Positions 9,052 to 16,976 are shown, numbered from the stretch's first letter. The stretch is 44,871 nt of DNA from an uncultured bacterium (GCA_902797575.1 CADBTL010000028.1:1-44871); one strand, 5' to 3'. Numbers and translations: made by a program. Notes: generated by a model not told the origin, from the letters alone.

Positions 9052-10035
9052 ATGGAATTTGGTTTTGTTTTTTCTGTATTTTTGATAGCATTAGCGTTAC
9101 TCTTTATTTCAAAAGGAATCGTTATTGTTCAACAAGCAGAAGTTGTTGTAATTGAAAGACTCGGTAAATTTGATAGGGTTTTGGAATCAGGCTTTAACTT
9201 TATTATTCCAATTCTTGAAGCACCACGAGCTATTGATTGGAAAACTACAAAAAGGGGTTTTGATGGCTCTCAATATGCGTATATTGAAAAGAAAACCAGA
9301 ATTGACTTAAGAGAAGCTGTGTATGATTTTCCCCGTCAAAACGTAATTACTAAAGATAATGTTTCTATAAGTATTAACGCACTTTTGTATTTTCAAATTA
9401 TTGATCCAAAATCTGCAGTGTATGAGATTCAAAATCTACCCGAGGCTATAGAAAAGCTTACGCAAACAAATTTGAGAAATCTCGTTGGTCAACTTGATTT
9501 GGATGAAAGCTTAGTTTCAAGAGATAAAATAAACCATGAACTTAGGGCAATTCTTGATGATGCAACAAACAAATGGGGTGTAAAGGTTAACAGAGTAGAA
9601 CTTCAAGATATTATTCCTCCAAGTGATATTCAGTCTGCTATGGAAAAACAAATGAAAGCAGAACGTGACAGACGTGCTGCAATTCTTGAAGCGGAAGGTC
9701 TTAAAAAATCTGCAGTTTTAAAAGCAGAAGGTGAAAAAGAAGCTGCTATTAACAGAGCTGAAGGTGATAAACAAGCAAATATTTTGCGCGCAGAAGGTGT
9801 TGCACAGGCTCGTATACTTGAGGCAGACGGTGAGAAAGAAGCAATTCAAAGAATTATCAATGCACTTGCTGATAAAGGCCAACCGGACAAATATCTTATT
9901 GCAATGAAATATTTAGAAACGATGAAGGCTATTACTAGCGGCAAAGATAATAAAGTTGTTTATATGCCATATGAAGCTACAGGAATATTAAGTTCTGTAG
10001 ATGGTATAAAGCAAATGTTTGACGTTAAAAAATAG
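9052..10035 (+). CDS. SPFH/band-7 (stomatin-like) protein
   Basis: A 327-aa stomatin-like scaffold of the QmcA type. An N-terminal membrane helix (about 5-25) precedes the SPFH domain (VVVIERLGKFDRV..., LDLDESLVSRDKIN). A long Ala/Glu-rich coiled coil then repeats a KAEGEKEAAINRAEG-like unit (about 205-270), and a short hydrophobic tail follows. It pairs with the NfeD gene just upstream, as is usual. It has a good AAGGAG site and is followed by a terminator at 10062. Confidence 0.9.
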   Translation: MEFGFVFSVFLIALALLFISKGIVIVQQAEVVVIERLGKFDRVLESGFNFIIPILEAPRAIDWKTTKRGFDGSQYAYIEKKTRIDLREAVYDFPRQNVITKDNVSISINALLYFQIIDPKSAVYEIQNLPEAIEKLTQTNLRNLVGQLDLDESLVSRDKINHELRAILDDATNKWGVKVNRVELQDIIPPSDIQSAMEKQMKAERDRRAAILEAEGLKKSAVLKAEGEKEAAINRAEGDKQANILRAEGVAQARILEADGEKEAIQRIINALADKGQPDKYLIAMKYLETMKAITSGKDNKVVYMPYEATGILSSVDGIKQMFDVKK

Positions 10036-10061
10036 ACGTGAATTTGTACATTTCAACTATT

Positions 10062-10093
10062 AAAAAGGTATGACAGTTGTTGTACCTTTTTTT
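10062..10093 (+). terminator. Intrinsic terminator after the SPFH gene
   Basis: AAAAAGGTA (10062-10070) pairs with TACCTTTTT (10083-10091), and the T-run continues to 10093. The loop is 12 nt. It separates the NfeD/SPFH operon from the ribosomal genes. Confidence 0.75.
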
Positions 10094-10165
10094 ATTAAAT
10101 GTAAATTTATTGTTTAAATTTGCCCCAAAAGCTTGCATTAAAAATATGTTTATACTAAAATCTTC

Positions 10166-10276
10166 ATGTCAGAAAATAACCCACAATTGAATATGTTTGA
10201 AGTACCGAAGAATCGGCACTTTTGTATTGACAATTTATATTCAATTGCAGAAAATATTAAAAGCCGAAAAAAGTAG
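10166..10276 (+). CDS. Possible 36-aa leader peptide upstream of rpsE
   Basis: An ATG-to-TAG frame of 36 codons begins [16 protein letters not shown] and ends in a basic SRKK. It ends 34 nt before rpsE. No Shine-Dalgarno sequence precedes it. A TATACT box (10151-10156) sits 9 nt before the ATG, as at other possible leaderless genes here, but the -35 box is weak. The residue mix looks protein-like, yet the frame is short and no family is recognised. It may be a leader peptide or a chance frame. A small hairpin (CCGA/TCGG, about 10208-10219) lies inside it. Confidence 0.3.
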   Translation: MSENNPQLNMFEVPKNRHFCIDNLYSIAENIKSRKK

Positions 10277-10310
10277 TGTTACAACTGTTAAAGGATTAGA
10301 AAGGTATAAC

Positions 10311-10967
10311 ATGTCTGAAGAAAAAATTGAAAATGTTACAGAAGAAGTTGTTGAAGAAACTGCTGAAGAAGTAACTGAAGAAAAAGCAGAAGTTGAAGAA
10401 GATGTAACAGAAGAAGTAGTTACAAAACTTCCTTCAAAGAAACAAAGAAACAGAAAGAAAAACGTTGAAACTCAAGAAGCAAAACCTGAGTCAGAATGGA
10501 AAGAACAAGTTGTTCAAATTAGCCGTGTAACAAAGGTTGTTAAGGGTGGTAAAAAATTGAGTTTCCGTGCTGTTGTTATTGTAGGTAACAAAAAAGGACA
10601 AGTTGGTGTAGGCTGTGCCAAAGCTGCTGAAGTTATCATTGCTATTCAAAAAGCTATTGCTGACGGAAGAAAGAACCTAATTACTGTTCCTATATTTAAG
10701 ACTACAATTCCTCATCCGATTGTGGGTCGTTCAGGTGCCGGTAAGGTAATGTTAAGACCTGCATCTCAAGGTACTGGTATTATTGCAGGTGGTGCAGTTC
10801 GTCCTGTTTTGGAACTTGCAGGTATTGAAAACATTTTAACAAAATCTCAAGGTTCAAAATCACCTCTTAATGCAGCATATGCTACAATGGATGCTCTTAA
10901 GTCTTTAAGAATGTTCTCTGATGTTGCTAAAAAACGTGGTTTAACAATGGCTGAGTTATTAAACTAA
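10311..10967 (+). CDS. rpsE: Ribosomal protein S5 with acidic N-terminal extension
   Basis: 30S subunit protein S5, involved in decoding accuracy and in mRNA unwinding at the entry site. The core (about residues 60-218) holds the double-stranded-RNA-binding part ([20 protein letters not shown]) and the C-terminal domain ([19 protein letters not shown]). It is 218 aa against about 165 in common S5 proteins. The extra is an N-terminal tail of about 35 mostly Glu/Val/Thr residues followed by a Lys/Arg-rich patch ([11 protein letters not shown]). The start at 10311 has AAAGG at 6 nt; an upstream TTG frame is rejected. It opens the rpsE-rpmD-rplO-secY run. Confidence 0.95.
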   Translation: MSEEKIENVTEEVVEETAEEVTEEKAEVEEDVTEEVVTKLPSKKQRNRKKNVETQEAKPESEWKEQVVQISRVTKVVKGGKKLSFRAVVIVGNKKGQVGVGCAKAAEVIIAIQKAIADGRKNLITVPIFKTTIPHPIVGRSGAGKVMLRPASQGTGIIAGGAVRPVLELAGIENILTKSQGSKSPLNAAYATMDALKSLRMFSDVAKKRGLTMAELLN

Positions 10968-11019
10968 TAGGCTTATTTAAGTAATCAATTTAACGATAAA
11001 TATATAAAGGAAAGTAAAA

Positions 11020-11211
11020 ATGGCAAAAACAGCAAATAAAAAAATACAAATTAAACTTGTAAAGAGTTTAATCGGATGCTCTGAAGCTCAACGCAAAGTT
11101 GCTAAAGCTTTAGGTTTTACAAAAAAAGATCAAGTTGTTGAACATGAAGAAAGCCCTATTATTATGGGTATGGTTAACAAGATTTCACACTTATTAGAAG
11201 TAACAAAATAA
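11020..11211 (+). CDS. rpmD: Ribosomal protein L30
   Basis: A 63-aa 50S protein L30 of normal length. It shows the family pattern KIQIKLVKSLIGCSEAQR, then KALGF and the C-terminal MGMVNKISHLLEV. The start has AAAGGAAAG upstream. It sits between rpsE (52 nt upstream) and rplO (23 nt downstream), the standard spc-operon order, so cotranslation is expected. Confidence 0.95.
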   Translation: MAKTANKKIQIKLVKSLIGCSEAQRKVAKALGFTKKDQVVEHEESPIIMGMVNKISHLLEVTK

Positions 11212-11234
11212 GTTAATAGAAAAGGACTAGAAAA

Positions 11235-11687
11235 ATGACAGATAAAATAGAATTAACAGATTTAAGACCTGCTGAAGGTGCAACCAAAAAAACAGTAAGA
11301 GTTGGTCGTGGTCGTTCATCAGGATGCGGTAAAACTTCAAGCCGAGGTAATAATGGTGAAGGACAAAGATCAGGCAGAACTTCAAAAAGAGGTTTTGAAG
11401 GCGGACAAATGCCGGCATACAGAAGACTTCCAAAATTGAAAGGATTCCAAATTATAAATAAGATTAACTATGAAGCAATTAATGTTGGCAGATTAGATGC
11501 TCTTAATTTAGAAGAAATTTCTTTGGAAACTCTAAAGGCAGCTAAAAAAGCTCATCCTTCTAGCGAAGGCTTAAGGATTTTAGGTAATGGCGAAATCAAA
11601 AAAGCTCTAACTATTAAGGCTAACTATGTAACTCCTTCTGCTAAAGAAAAAATTGAAGCTGCAGGCGGAAAAATTGAGCTTATTTAA
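11235..11687 (+). CDS. rplO: Ribosomal protein L15
   Basis: A 150-aa 50S assembly protein L15. The Gly/Arg-rich N-terminus (RVGRGRSSGCGKTSSRG) that threads into 23S rRNA is present, as are the GFEGGQMPAYRRLPK motif and the C-terminal globular part ending in AAGGKIELI. The length is normal. AAAGGACTAG precedes the ATG. A 143-nt spacer with a large inverted repeat separates it from secY, which is unusually long for this operon. Confidence 0.95.
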   Translation: MTDKIELTDLRPAEGATKKTVRVGRGRSSGCGKTSSRGNNGEGQRSGRTSKRGFEGGQMPAYRRLPKLKGFQIINKINYEAINVGRLDALNLEEISLETLKAAKKAHPSSEGLRILGNGEIKKALTIKANYVTPSAKEKIEAAGGKIELI

Positions 11688-11714
11688 TGAAAACTAAGCC
11701 AAAAATATTGTTTT

Positions 11715-11800
11715 AATTGAAAATGGAAAATGTAAAATGGAAAATGATAAATAATTTCACAAAGAATCTTTAGTTGATTTTAAGTTTTCCATTTTCAATT
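11715..11800. repeat. 16-bp inverted repeat between rplO and secY
   Basis: AATTGAAAATGGAAAA (11715-11730) is the exact reverse complement of TTTTCCATTTTCAATT (11785-11800), 54 nt apart. A second partial copy (AAAATGGAAAATG) lies at 11734-11746. The motif resembles short AT-rich dispersed repeats seen in many bacterial genomes. It may fold in the mRNA and affect secY expression, or be a tiny miniature element. No T-run follows. Confidence 0.6.
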
Positions 11801-11830
11801 TTATTAGTTATAAAAAAGGGGATTTTATAA

Positions 11831-13162
11831 ATGGCAACTATGAGAATGCCTACGACGGCAGATTTGATGTCAATGTGGAACGCATCAGGCTTAAAGGAGA
11901 AATTAATATTTACTTTTGGTATGTTGGTGTTGTTCCGTTTTGGTATTCATTTACCTGTGTATGGTATTAATAATACAGCATTTGCAAACCTTGCTGCTCA
12001 AAATAACTTGTTAGGGTTTTTAGACTTATTTACAGGTGGTGCGTTAGGCAAGGTTTCTATTTTTGCTTTAGGTATCGGACCATACATAACATCATCAATT
12101 ATTATACAATTAATGGCAGTAATTATACCGTCATTGGAAAAACTTCAAAAAGAAGATGGTGAGGCTGGCAGGCGCAAATTATCTCAGTATACAAGATTGT
12201 TTACAGTTGTTCTTGCTATTTTTCAAGGAATAATCTTTATGAGCTATCTTGTTCATCTTCCAAATTCAATAATGCCGGGTGTAAATCATACAATGTTTTA
12301 CATCTCGTCAATAGTTTCACTTACAGCAGGCTCGGTTCTTGTAATGTGGATGTCTGAGTTGATTACAGAAAAGGGTATCGGTAACGGTGGTTCGCTCATC
12401 ATCTTTGTTGGTATTATATCCGGTATTCCGCTTTACTTTTCAAGAACTGCTTTGATGGTTCAGCAAGAATCTTCTCTAATGTGGGGACTTGCCTTATTAC
12501 TTCTTATCTTCTTTGTAACTATGATTTTTATCGTAATTATGCAAGAAGCTGTAAGAAAAGTAATAATAGTTAACCCTAAAAGACAGGTCGGTAATAAGGT
12601 ATATGGCGGAGTTAATACTTATATTCCGTTCAAGTTAAATCCGGGTGGAGTTATGCCGATTATCTTTGCAATAGCAATACTGTTATTCCCATCTACCGTA
12701 TTAAGTCTTGTTGGTCAGGCTCATTTGACAGGTATAGCAGAAACTGTATTTATGTATTTGAATAAAATATTTAATCCGAGCGGACTTACATATTATGCCA
12801 TATATTTCTTAATGATTGTTGCGTTAACATTCTTTTATGCTTCAATCATGCCTAATATGCAGCCAAAAGAAATAGCAGATAATCTTAAAAAATATGGCTC
12901 GTCTATTCCAGGTGTAAAACCCGGTAAACCAACAGCTGATGCTTTAGATAAAATACTTACTAAAACTACTTTTATTGGTGCAATAGCACTGGGTTTTATA
13001 GCTTTAGTGCCGGCTTTTGCAAGCTATGCAACAAAGATTACAACGTTTCAAGGCATTGGTGCTACGTCACTAATAATCATGGTTGGTGTTGCGTTGGATC
13101 TAATTAATCAAATAAGAACACACCTGCTTGCAAGAAATTATGAAACTTTCTTGAAAGAGTAG
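11831..13162 (+). CDS. secY: Protein translocase subunit SecY
   Basis: A 443-aa channel subunit of the SecYEG translocon with about ten membrane helices. Conserved features include the N-terminal FRFGIHLPVYGI, the plug and helix-2 region (FTGGALGKVSIFALGIGPYI), GIGNGGSLIIFVGI and the cytosolic loop VNPKRQVGNKVYGG. The length is normal. The start has AAAGGGGAT upstream. It ends the ribosomal run and is closed by a strong terminator. adk and map, often found next, are absent here. Confidence 0.95.
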   Translation: MATMRMPTTADLMSMWNASGLKEKLIFTFGMLVLFRFGIHLPVYGINNTAFANLAAQNNLLGFLDLFTGGALGKVSIFALGIGPYITSSIIIQLMAVIIPSLEKLQKEDGEAGRRKLSQYTRLFTVVLAIFQGIIFMSYLVHLPNSIMPGVNHTMFYISSIVSLTAGSVLVMWMSELITEKGIGNGGSLIIFVGIISGIPLYFSRTALMVQQESSLMWGLALLLLIFFVTMIFIVIMQEAVRKVIIVNPKRQVGNKVYGGVNTYIPFKLNPGGVMPIIFAIAILLFPSTVLSLVGQAHLTGIAETVFMYLNKIFNPSGLTYYAIYFLMIVALTFFYASIMPNMQPKEIADNLKKYGSSIPGVKPGKPTADALDKILTKTTFIGAIALGFIALVPAFASYATKITTFQGIGATSLIIMVGVALDLINQIRTHLLARNYETFLKE

Positions 13163-13193
13163 CTTACAAAAGAACAAAGTGATAATGTTATTG

Positions 13194-13223
13194 AAAGAGG
13201 GTGACTTTTTAGCCACCCTCTTT
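13194..13223 (+). terminator. Terminator after secY
   Basis: AAAGAGGGTG (13194-13203) pairs perfectly with CACCCTCTTT (13214-13223) around a 10-nt loop. The complementary A/T flanks could make it work for the convergent gene at 13248 as well. Confidence 0.85.
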
Positions 13224-13247
13224 ATCATATTGTGTTATTGATAATTT

Positions 13248-13643
13248 TTACAGCATATTTTTTCTGATTTTTTCTTTAGCTTTATCGATTTCTTTGATTC
13301 TTTTTTCAACTGAACGGACTTGTTTTTTTAATGCTGAACGCTCTGTTTTTATTAATTTATATTGAGCATCAATATCAGCATATTTTGTTTTTACGTTCAA
13401 TAATTCATTTCTGATATCAATTTGTGCATTATCAAGTTGCTGTATTGCATTTTGGATGTTTCCATTACCTGTTGCTTCAGTTTCTTGAATTGTATTAGCT
13501 GCTGAATTTGCTTTGTTTGATACAGTCGTTGTTGTTCCGTATGCTGTATCATTAAAGTTTAATGGTGTAAAAGCATTTCCATCGGCATATGCTAAGCCTG
13601 AAAGCATTGTTGCTGCACAAAGTGTTAAAACTAATTTTTTCAT
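13248..13643 (-). CDS. Exported coiled-coil protein, unknown function
   Basis: A 131-aa protein with a clear signal peptide (MKKLVLTLCAATMLSGLAYA, cleavage after AYA). A Ser/Thr/Asn-rich linker (about 25-55) and a Lys/Glu-rich coiled coil (about 60-131, KTERSALKKQVRSVEKRIKE) follow. It is probably periplasmic or surface exposed. No family is recognised. The start is set by the signal peptide and by an AGGAG about 8 nt upstream. It is divergent from the YkgJ-like gene, with an 84-nt shared promoter region. Confidence 0.65.
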   Translation of the reverse strand: MKKLVLTLCAATMLSGLAYADGNAFTPLNFNDTAYGTTTTVSNKANSAANTIQETEATGNGNIQNAIQQLDNAQIDIRNELLNVKTKYADIDAQYKLIKTERSALKKQVRSVEKRIKEIDKAKEKIRKNML

Positions 13644-13692
13644 TTTTTTTCTCCTATTTTTTGTTATTAACATAATACTATATCTTATGTAT

Positions 13693-13720
13693 TTCATACA
13701 TCCTATATAAAATGTATAAT
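13693..13720 (+). promoter_or_regulatory. Promoter for the YkgJ-like gene (leaderless type)
   Basis: TTCATA (13693-13698), a 16-nt spacer, then a consensus TATAAT (13715-13720). Only seven bases (TATACTC) separate the -10 box from the ATG, and there is no Shine-Dalgarno sequence. Transcription would begin at or next to the start codon. Confidence 0.55.
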
Positions 13721-13727
13721 TATACTC

Positions 13728-14180
13728 ATGGGTAACAAATTTTGTAAAAAATGTGGAGCATGCTGCAAACATATTATAATTGACAAGGAAAGAAAAATTA
13801 TCTGTTGGGATGCCGAATTACCATTGACTGAAGAATTTGAAGCAATGCTTTTTCCTGCAGATGAAGAAAATAATATTTATGCATGCCGTTTTTTAGTGAA
13901 TAATTTATGTACTAATCCTAATAGACCTGAGGTTTGCATAAATTATCCTTCTTTTCCTTTTGTTCAACTTCCCGAAAATTGCGGTTATGAAGGATATATC
14001 TTTGTGCAAAAAGAAAAATTAAAGCATAAGATAAGAAAATTAAAAGAAGAAATCTTGCATTATACTGTTTTAAGTGAAACCACCAATGATAAGCGTGAAA
14101 GACAGCAATATCAAAAAATTATAAATACTCATGTTAGATATATTGATAAATACAAGAATTATGGTTCTGACAATTGGTAA
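13728..14180 (+). CDS. YkgJ-family cysteine-cluster protein
   Basis: A 150-aa cytosolic protein of the YkgJ/UPF0153 zinc- or iron-binding family. The N-terminal CxxCxxCC is present (Cys6, Cys9, Cys12, Cys13). The family's later cysteines are also visible: Cys53, Cys61 and Cys70 in ACRFLVNNLCTNPNRPEVC, and Cys85. The C-terminal 50 residues are charged and helical. The biochemical role of the family is unknown. The gene lacks a ribosome binding site and has a TATAAT box seven nt before the ATG, so the mRNA may be leaderless. Confidence 0.85.
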   Translation: MGNKFCKKCGACCKHIIIDKERKIICWDAELPLTEEFEAMLFPADEENNIYACRFLVNNLCTNPNRPEVCINYPSFPFVQLPENCGYEGYIFVQKEKLKHKIRKLKEEILHYTVLSETTNDKRERQQYQKIINTHVRYIDKYKNYGSDNW

Positions 14181-14186
14181 CTGTGT

Positions 14187-14311
14187 ATTAAGACAAAAGA
14201 AAACAGGTCGGTTAAATCCTTCCTGTTAAGATTTTACACTAGCCGAAATATAAATAGCAATATTATTGTACTATAAATTTGATAAAAACACAAATATAAA
14301 TTTGTCTTAAT
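14187..14311. repeat. 125-nt element bounded by 11-bp inverted repeats
   Basis: ATTAAGACAAA (14187-14197) and TTTGTCTTAAT (14301-14311) are exact reverse complements and enclose 103 nt. A nested hairpin pairs AACAGG (14202-14207) with CCTGTT (14222-14227). It fills the gap between two convergent genes (YkgJ-like and folP). It may be a structured RNA, a bidirectional terminator region or a miniature element. No coding frame is convincing inside. Confidence 0.5.
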
Positions 14312-14363
14312 GTAACATAAATTTAGCATTTAAAAATCTGCTTGAATATAGCATTATACTTTG

Positions 14364-15485
14364 TTACATCAAGTTTAGTAATGCTTTATGCAGCTTAACA
14401 TTATGTACTCTTAAATAATCTATTTTATTAATAAGCGTAAATGAAAGTGCAGCGCTAAGAGAATCTTTTAATCCGTTATCATGTTCTTTTATGCCTAACA
14501 AGCTTTTACGTGATAATCCGACCATAATCGGTGCGTTTAAAGAATGAAATTCTTCGATTCTGTTAAGTATTTCAAAATTATTTTCTCTTGTTTTACCAAA
14601 ACCAATTCCCGGATCAATAATAATATTATTAATACCCTTCTTTTGCGCAAATTCAATTTTTTCCTTAAGTTTAAAATAAATATCTTCTACAACGTTTTTA
14701 TACTGTGGATTTTCTTGCATTTTTCGGGGTATTCCATAAGAGTGTTGAATAATTATAGTGGCATTATATCTTGCAGTAACTTCAGCAATCTTGGTATCAT
14801 AGTCAAATCCGGATACGTCATTAATAATCTTTACTCCTCTGTCGAGAGCAAATTCTGCTACAATCGAGCTTCTTGTATCTATGCTGATAGGTGTTTTTAT
14901 TTTTTCTTCATTTATAAAATTTAATATTGGTTTCAGACGTTCTATTTGAACCTCAGGAGAGATTTCTTCTGAATATGGTCTTGTGCTTTCTGCTCCGATA
15001 TCAATTATATCTGCACCGTCTTCTATCAGTTTTATTAGATGTTTTTGCGCGTCTTCTATTTTGTAATATTCGCCTCCATCAGAAAACGAATCGGGTGTGA
15101 TATTGAGAATTCCGACAAGTTTAGTTTCATGGCTTTGCTGTTTTAATATTGAAAGTAAATTTTCTCCGAGTAAATTTAATTTAAAAGGCTGTGGTTTAAG
15201 TTTTTGAGCAATTTTTTTTATCTGAGATATGTTTCCGCATAATATTGCGTCAGATTTTTCAACCTTTCCTGTAATTACTTCTCTATGAGTGCCGCAGTCT
15301 GCTCCAACGCTTAATGCAAGTTGTTTAAGTATATTTGCTTGTGCCGGTGTTAGATTATAAATTTTAATGTTTTTATGTCTAAGTTTATCTGTAAATACAT
15401 TTCGATACCCTTCGTCAAAGCCTATTTGAAGAAGTTCTTCGGATAAATTATTGGATGTCAGTTCTTTTATTATAAATCGTTCCAT
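14364..15485 (-). CDS. folP: Dihydropteroate synthase with N-terminal extension
   Basis: Makes 7,8-dihydropteroate from the pterin diphosphate and p-aminobenzoate in folate synthesis; target of sulfonamides. Catalytic-core motifs are intact: NITPDSFSDGG (128-138), DIGAESTRP (162-170), a SIDTRS strand, IINDVSGF, the pterin-site DPGIGFGKT, and SRKSLLG near the C-terminus. It has about 115 residues before the core, making 373 aa against about 280 for minimal enzymes. Longer forms exist in other phyla. The gene has no obvious Shine-Dalgarno sequence; a TGTTAAAAT extended -10 lies six nt before the ATG. No other folate genes are adjacent. Confidence 0.93.
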   Translation of the reverse strand: MERFIIKELTSNNLSEELLQIGFDEGYRNVFTDKLRHKNIKIYNLTPAQANILKQLALSVGADCGTHREVITGKVEKSDAILCGNISQIKKIAQKLKPQPFKLNLLGENLLSILKQQSHETKLVGILNITPDSFSDGGEYYKIEDAQKHLIKLIEDGADIIDIGAESTRPYSEEISPEVQIERLKPILNFINEEKIKTPISIDTRSSIVAEFALDRGVKIINDVSGFDYDTKIAEVTARYNATIIIQHSYGIPRKMQENPQYKNVVEDIYFKLKEKIEFAQKKGINNIIIDPGIGFGKTRENNFEILNRIEEFHSLNAPIMVGLSRKSLLGIKEHDNGLKDSLSAALSFTLINKIDYLRVHNVKLHKALLNLM

Positions 15486-15491
15486 AAGTAA

Positions 15492-15500
15492 ATTTTAACA
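15492..15500 (-). promoter_or_regulatory. Extended -10 promoter of folP (leaderless type)
   Basis: On the minus strand TGTTAAAAT (15500-15492) fits an extended -10 (TGnTAAAAT). It is followed by TTACTT and the folP ATG. The -35 region is poor. The geometry implies a transcript starting at the ATG. Confidence 0.45.
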
Positions 15501-15536
15501 TAAAGGGGCATAATAAAAATTACTATATATAATTAA

Positions 15537-16844
15537 TTATTCTTCGTGAAAACCAAAATAATCAAGAATATCAATTAATGTTTTACTTTTTCCCAAATTG
15601 CCTGATTTTGTTACAATCCATTGGCTGTTAGAATCAGAACAAATAGATATAGCGGGTGCAACTTCATCAACTAGTCTCAACATTCTGGAGTTAATTTTAG
15701 AGCAGCATTTGTATGATGTTTCGCCGCCTAGTGTAATTAGTATAACTTGTATTTCCGCAAGAACATGTTTTGTAAGTTCTGCAAGATAATCTGTAATCAT
15801 AGATGCAAACTTTTCTTTTGTTAAATCTGCCATATCTGAATCATCGGAAAAGCCGTCAAAGTTTGATATTAAATGCGATGTATGAATACAAACCGTAACT
15901 CCGCTTTTTAAATTTGTTACTATTCTTGATATAAGTTCATCATCAATACCGCACAAAATATCTCTTACTTCAAGTGATATAAAATTAACATTCTCATAGT
16001 CATCTGATTGTTCAAGTTTTTGAATCTGCTCCGCAGTTATTTGTGTTGCTGTTCCTGATACGATTAGCTTTGGTAATTTAGGCAGCTTAAGAGTATTATT
16101 GTTTGATTCAATATCTGCAAGCCATATTTTTCCAAATACTTGAGCGCCGGCTGCTGTTCCTGCTGGTAGAAGCTTTTTATCACATTTTTTAACTGCCAGA
16201 GCTATTTGTTCTATATCAGTAATAGAAGTAGAATCTGCAATGATTAACTTTTTACCTTCTTTTATAAGTTCATTTATACGAAGAAGAATTGGTCCGGCAC
16301 CGTTCATAACTGTTTTTAAATCCAATGTGCCAATCAAATCTTTTTGTTCGTCGTTGAGTTGTGACTTTAAAAGAGTCGGAATATGTGATTCTAAGATTGG
16401 CGAATGAGGATCCATTGCAATTTCTGTTCGTCCGATAGGGAGACCTTTTAATAAATGGTATCCGCCAACAGTTATTCTGCCTTCTTGAGGGAAGGCAGGA
16501 ATTACTATTGCAGCATCGTATTCAAGAATATTGAGCATTGTAAGAGTCTCTAGCGCAATATGACCACGTACTGTAGAGTCGATTTTTTTATAGTAATATT
16601 CAAAAGAAAAATTCTCAGCAAACGTTTTTACTGCTTTTTCAACACGAATAATAGCCTCTTCCGTACTGCAATTTCTTGATTCACTTGATATTGCCCAAAC
16701 TTCTGTTAAGTCTTTTCTATCAGGTTGGTACGAAGTATCTAATAGAATTTTTGTTTTTGCACCTTGATTGTGGAACTGTAATGCTGTATCATTAGCTCCG
16801 GTAAGGTCGTCTGCAATTATTCCTACTAAATCAGTAAATATCAC
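15537..16844 (-). CDS. Four-carbon acid sugar kinase family protein (DUF1537)
   Basis: A 435-aa ATP-dependent kinase of the OtnK/DtnK/DUF1537 family, which phosphorylates four-carbon acid sugars such as erythronate or threonate. The N-domain shows GIIADDLTGANDTALQF and YKKIDSTVRGHIALE, then VIPAFPQEGRITVGGYHLLKG. The C-domain has SGTATQIT and, near the end, TLGGETSYKCC and the SICSDSNSQWIVTKSGNLG nucleotide-binding strand. The length is normal. It starts with GTG, preceded by AAGGAAG. The usual partner dehydrogenase, aldolase and isomerase genes are missing, so the substrate is unknown. Confidence 0.85.
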   Translation of the reverse strand: MIFTDLVGIIADDLTGANDTALQFHNQGAKTKILLDTSYQPDRKDLTEVWAISSESRNCSTEEAIIRVEKAVKTFAENFSFEYYYKKIDSTVRGHIALETLTMLNILEYDAAIVIPAFPQEGRITVGGYHLLKGLPIGRTEIAMDPHSPILESHIPTLLKSQLNDEQKDLIGTLDLKTVMNGAGPILLRINELIKEGKKLIIADSTSITDIEQIALAVKKCDKKLLPAGTAAGAQVFGKIWLADIESNNNTLKLPKLPKLIVSGTATQITAEQIQKLEQSDDYENVNFISLEVRDILCGIDDELISRIVTNLKSGVTVCIHTSHLISNFDGFSDDSDMADLTKEKFASMITDYLAELTKHVLAEIQVILITLGGETSYKCCSKINSRMLRLVDEVAPAISICSDSNSQWIVTKSGNLGKSKTLIDILDYFGFHEE

Positions 16845-16917
16845 TTTTGCTTCCTTTTTTAATAAGTAAAGTAGATGAATATGGCTTTGTTATACTTCAT
16901 TTGCCCCTTTTTCAACA

Positions 16918-16976
16918 GGCGGAGCAGCCGGATGTGATGGACTCCATTCCTCATTTACCCCTTTACCCCTCTACGT
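16918..16976. repeat. GGCGGAG ... CATTTACCCCT block next to the ssb stop
   Basis: GGCGGAG (16918-16924) and CATTTACCCCT (16952-16962) stand 34 nt apart. The same two blocks recur at 26005-26011 and 26038-26048, 33 nt apart. TTTACCCCT is duplicated here in tandem (16954-16962 and 16963-16971), and the second copy encodes the final residues and stop of SSB. The spacer is GC-richer than its surroundings. It is a probable degenerate dispersed repeat. Confidence 0.5.

Noticed and set aside
10197-10310. N-terminal extension of rpsE to a TTG
   Set aside because: The extra residues do not resemble S5, and the ATG at 10311 has a well-placed AAAGG.
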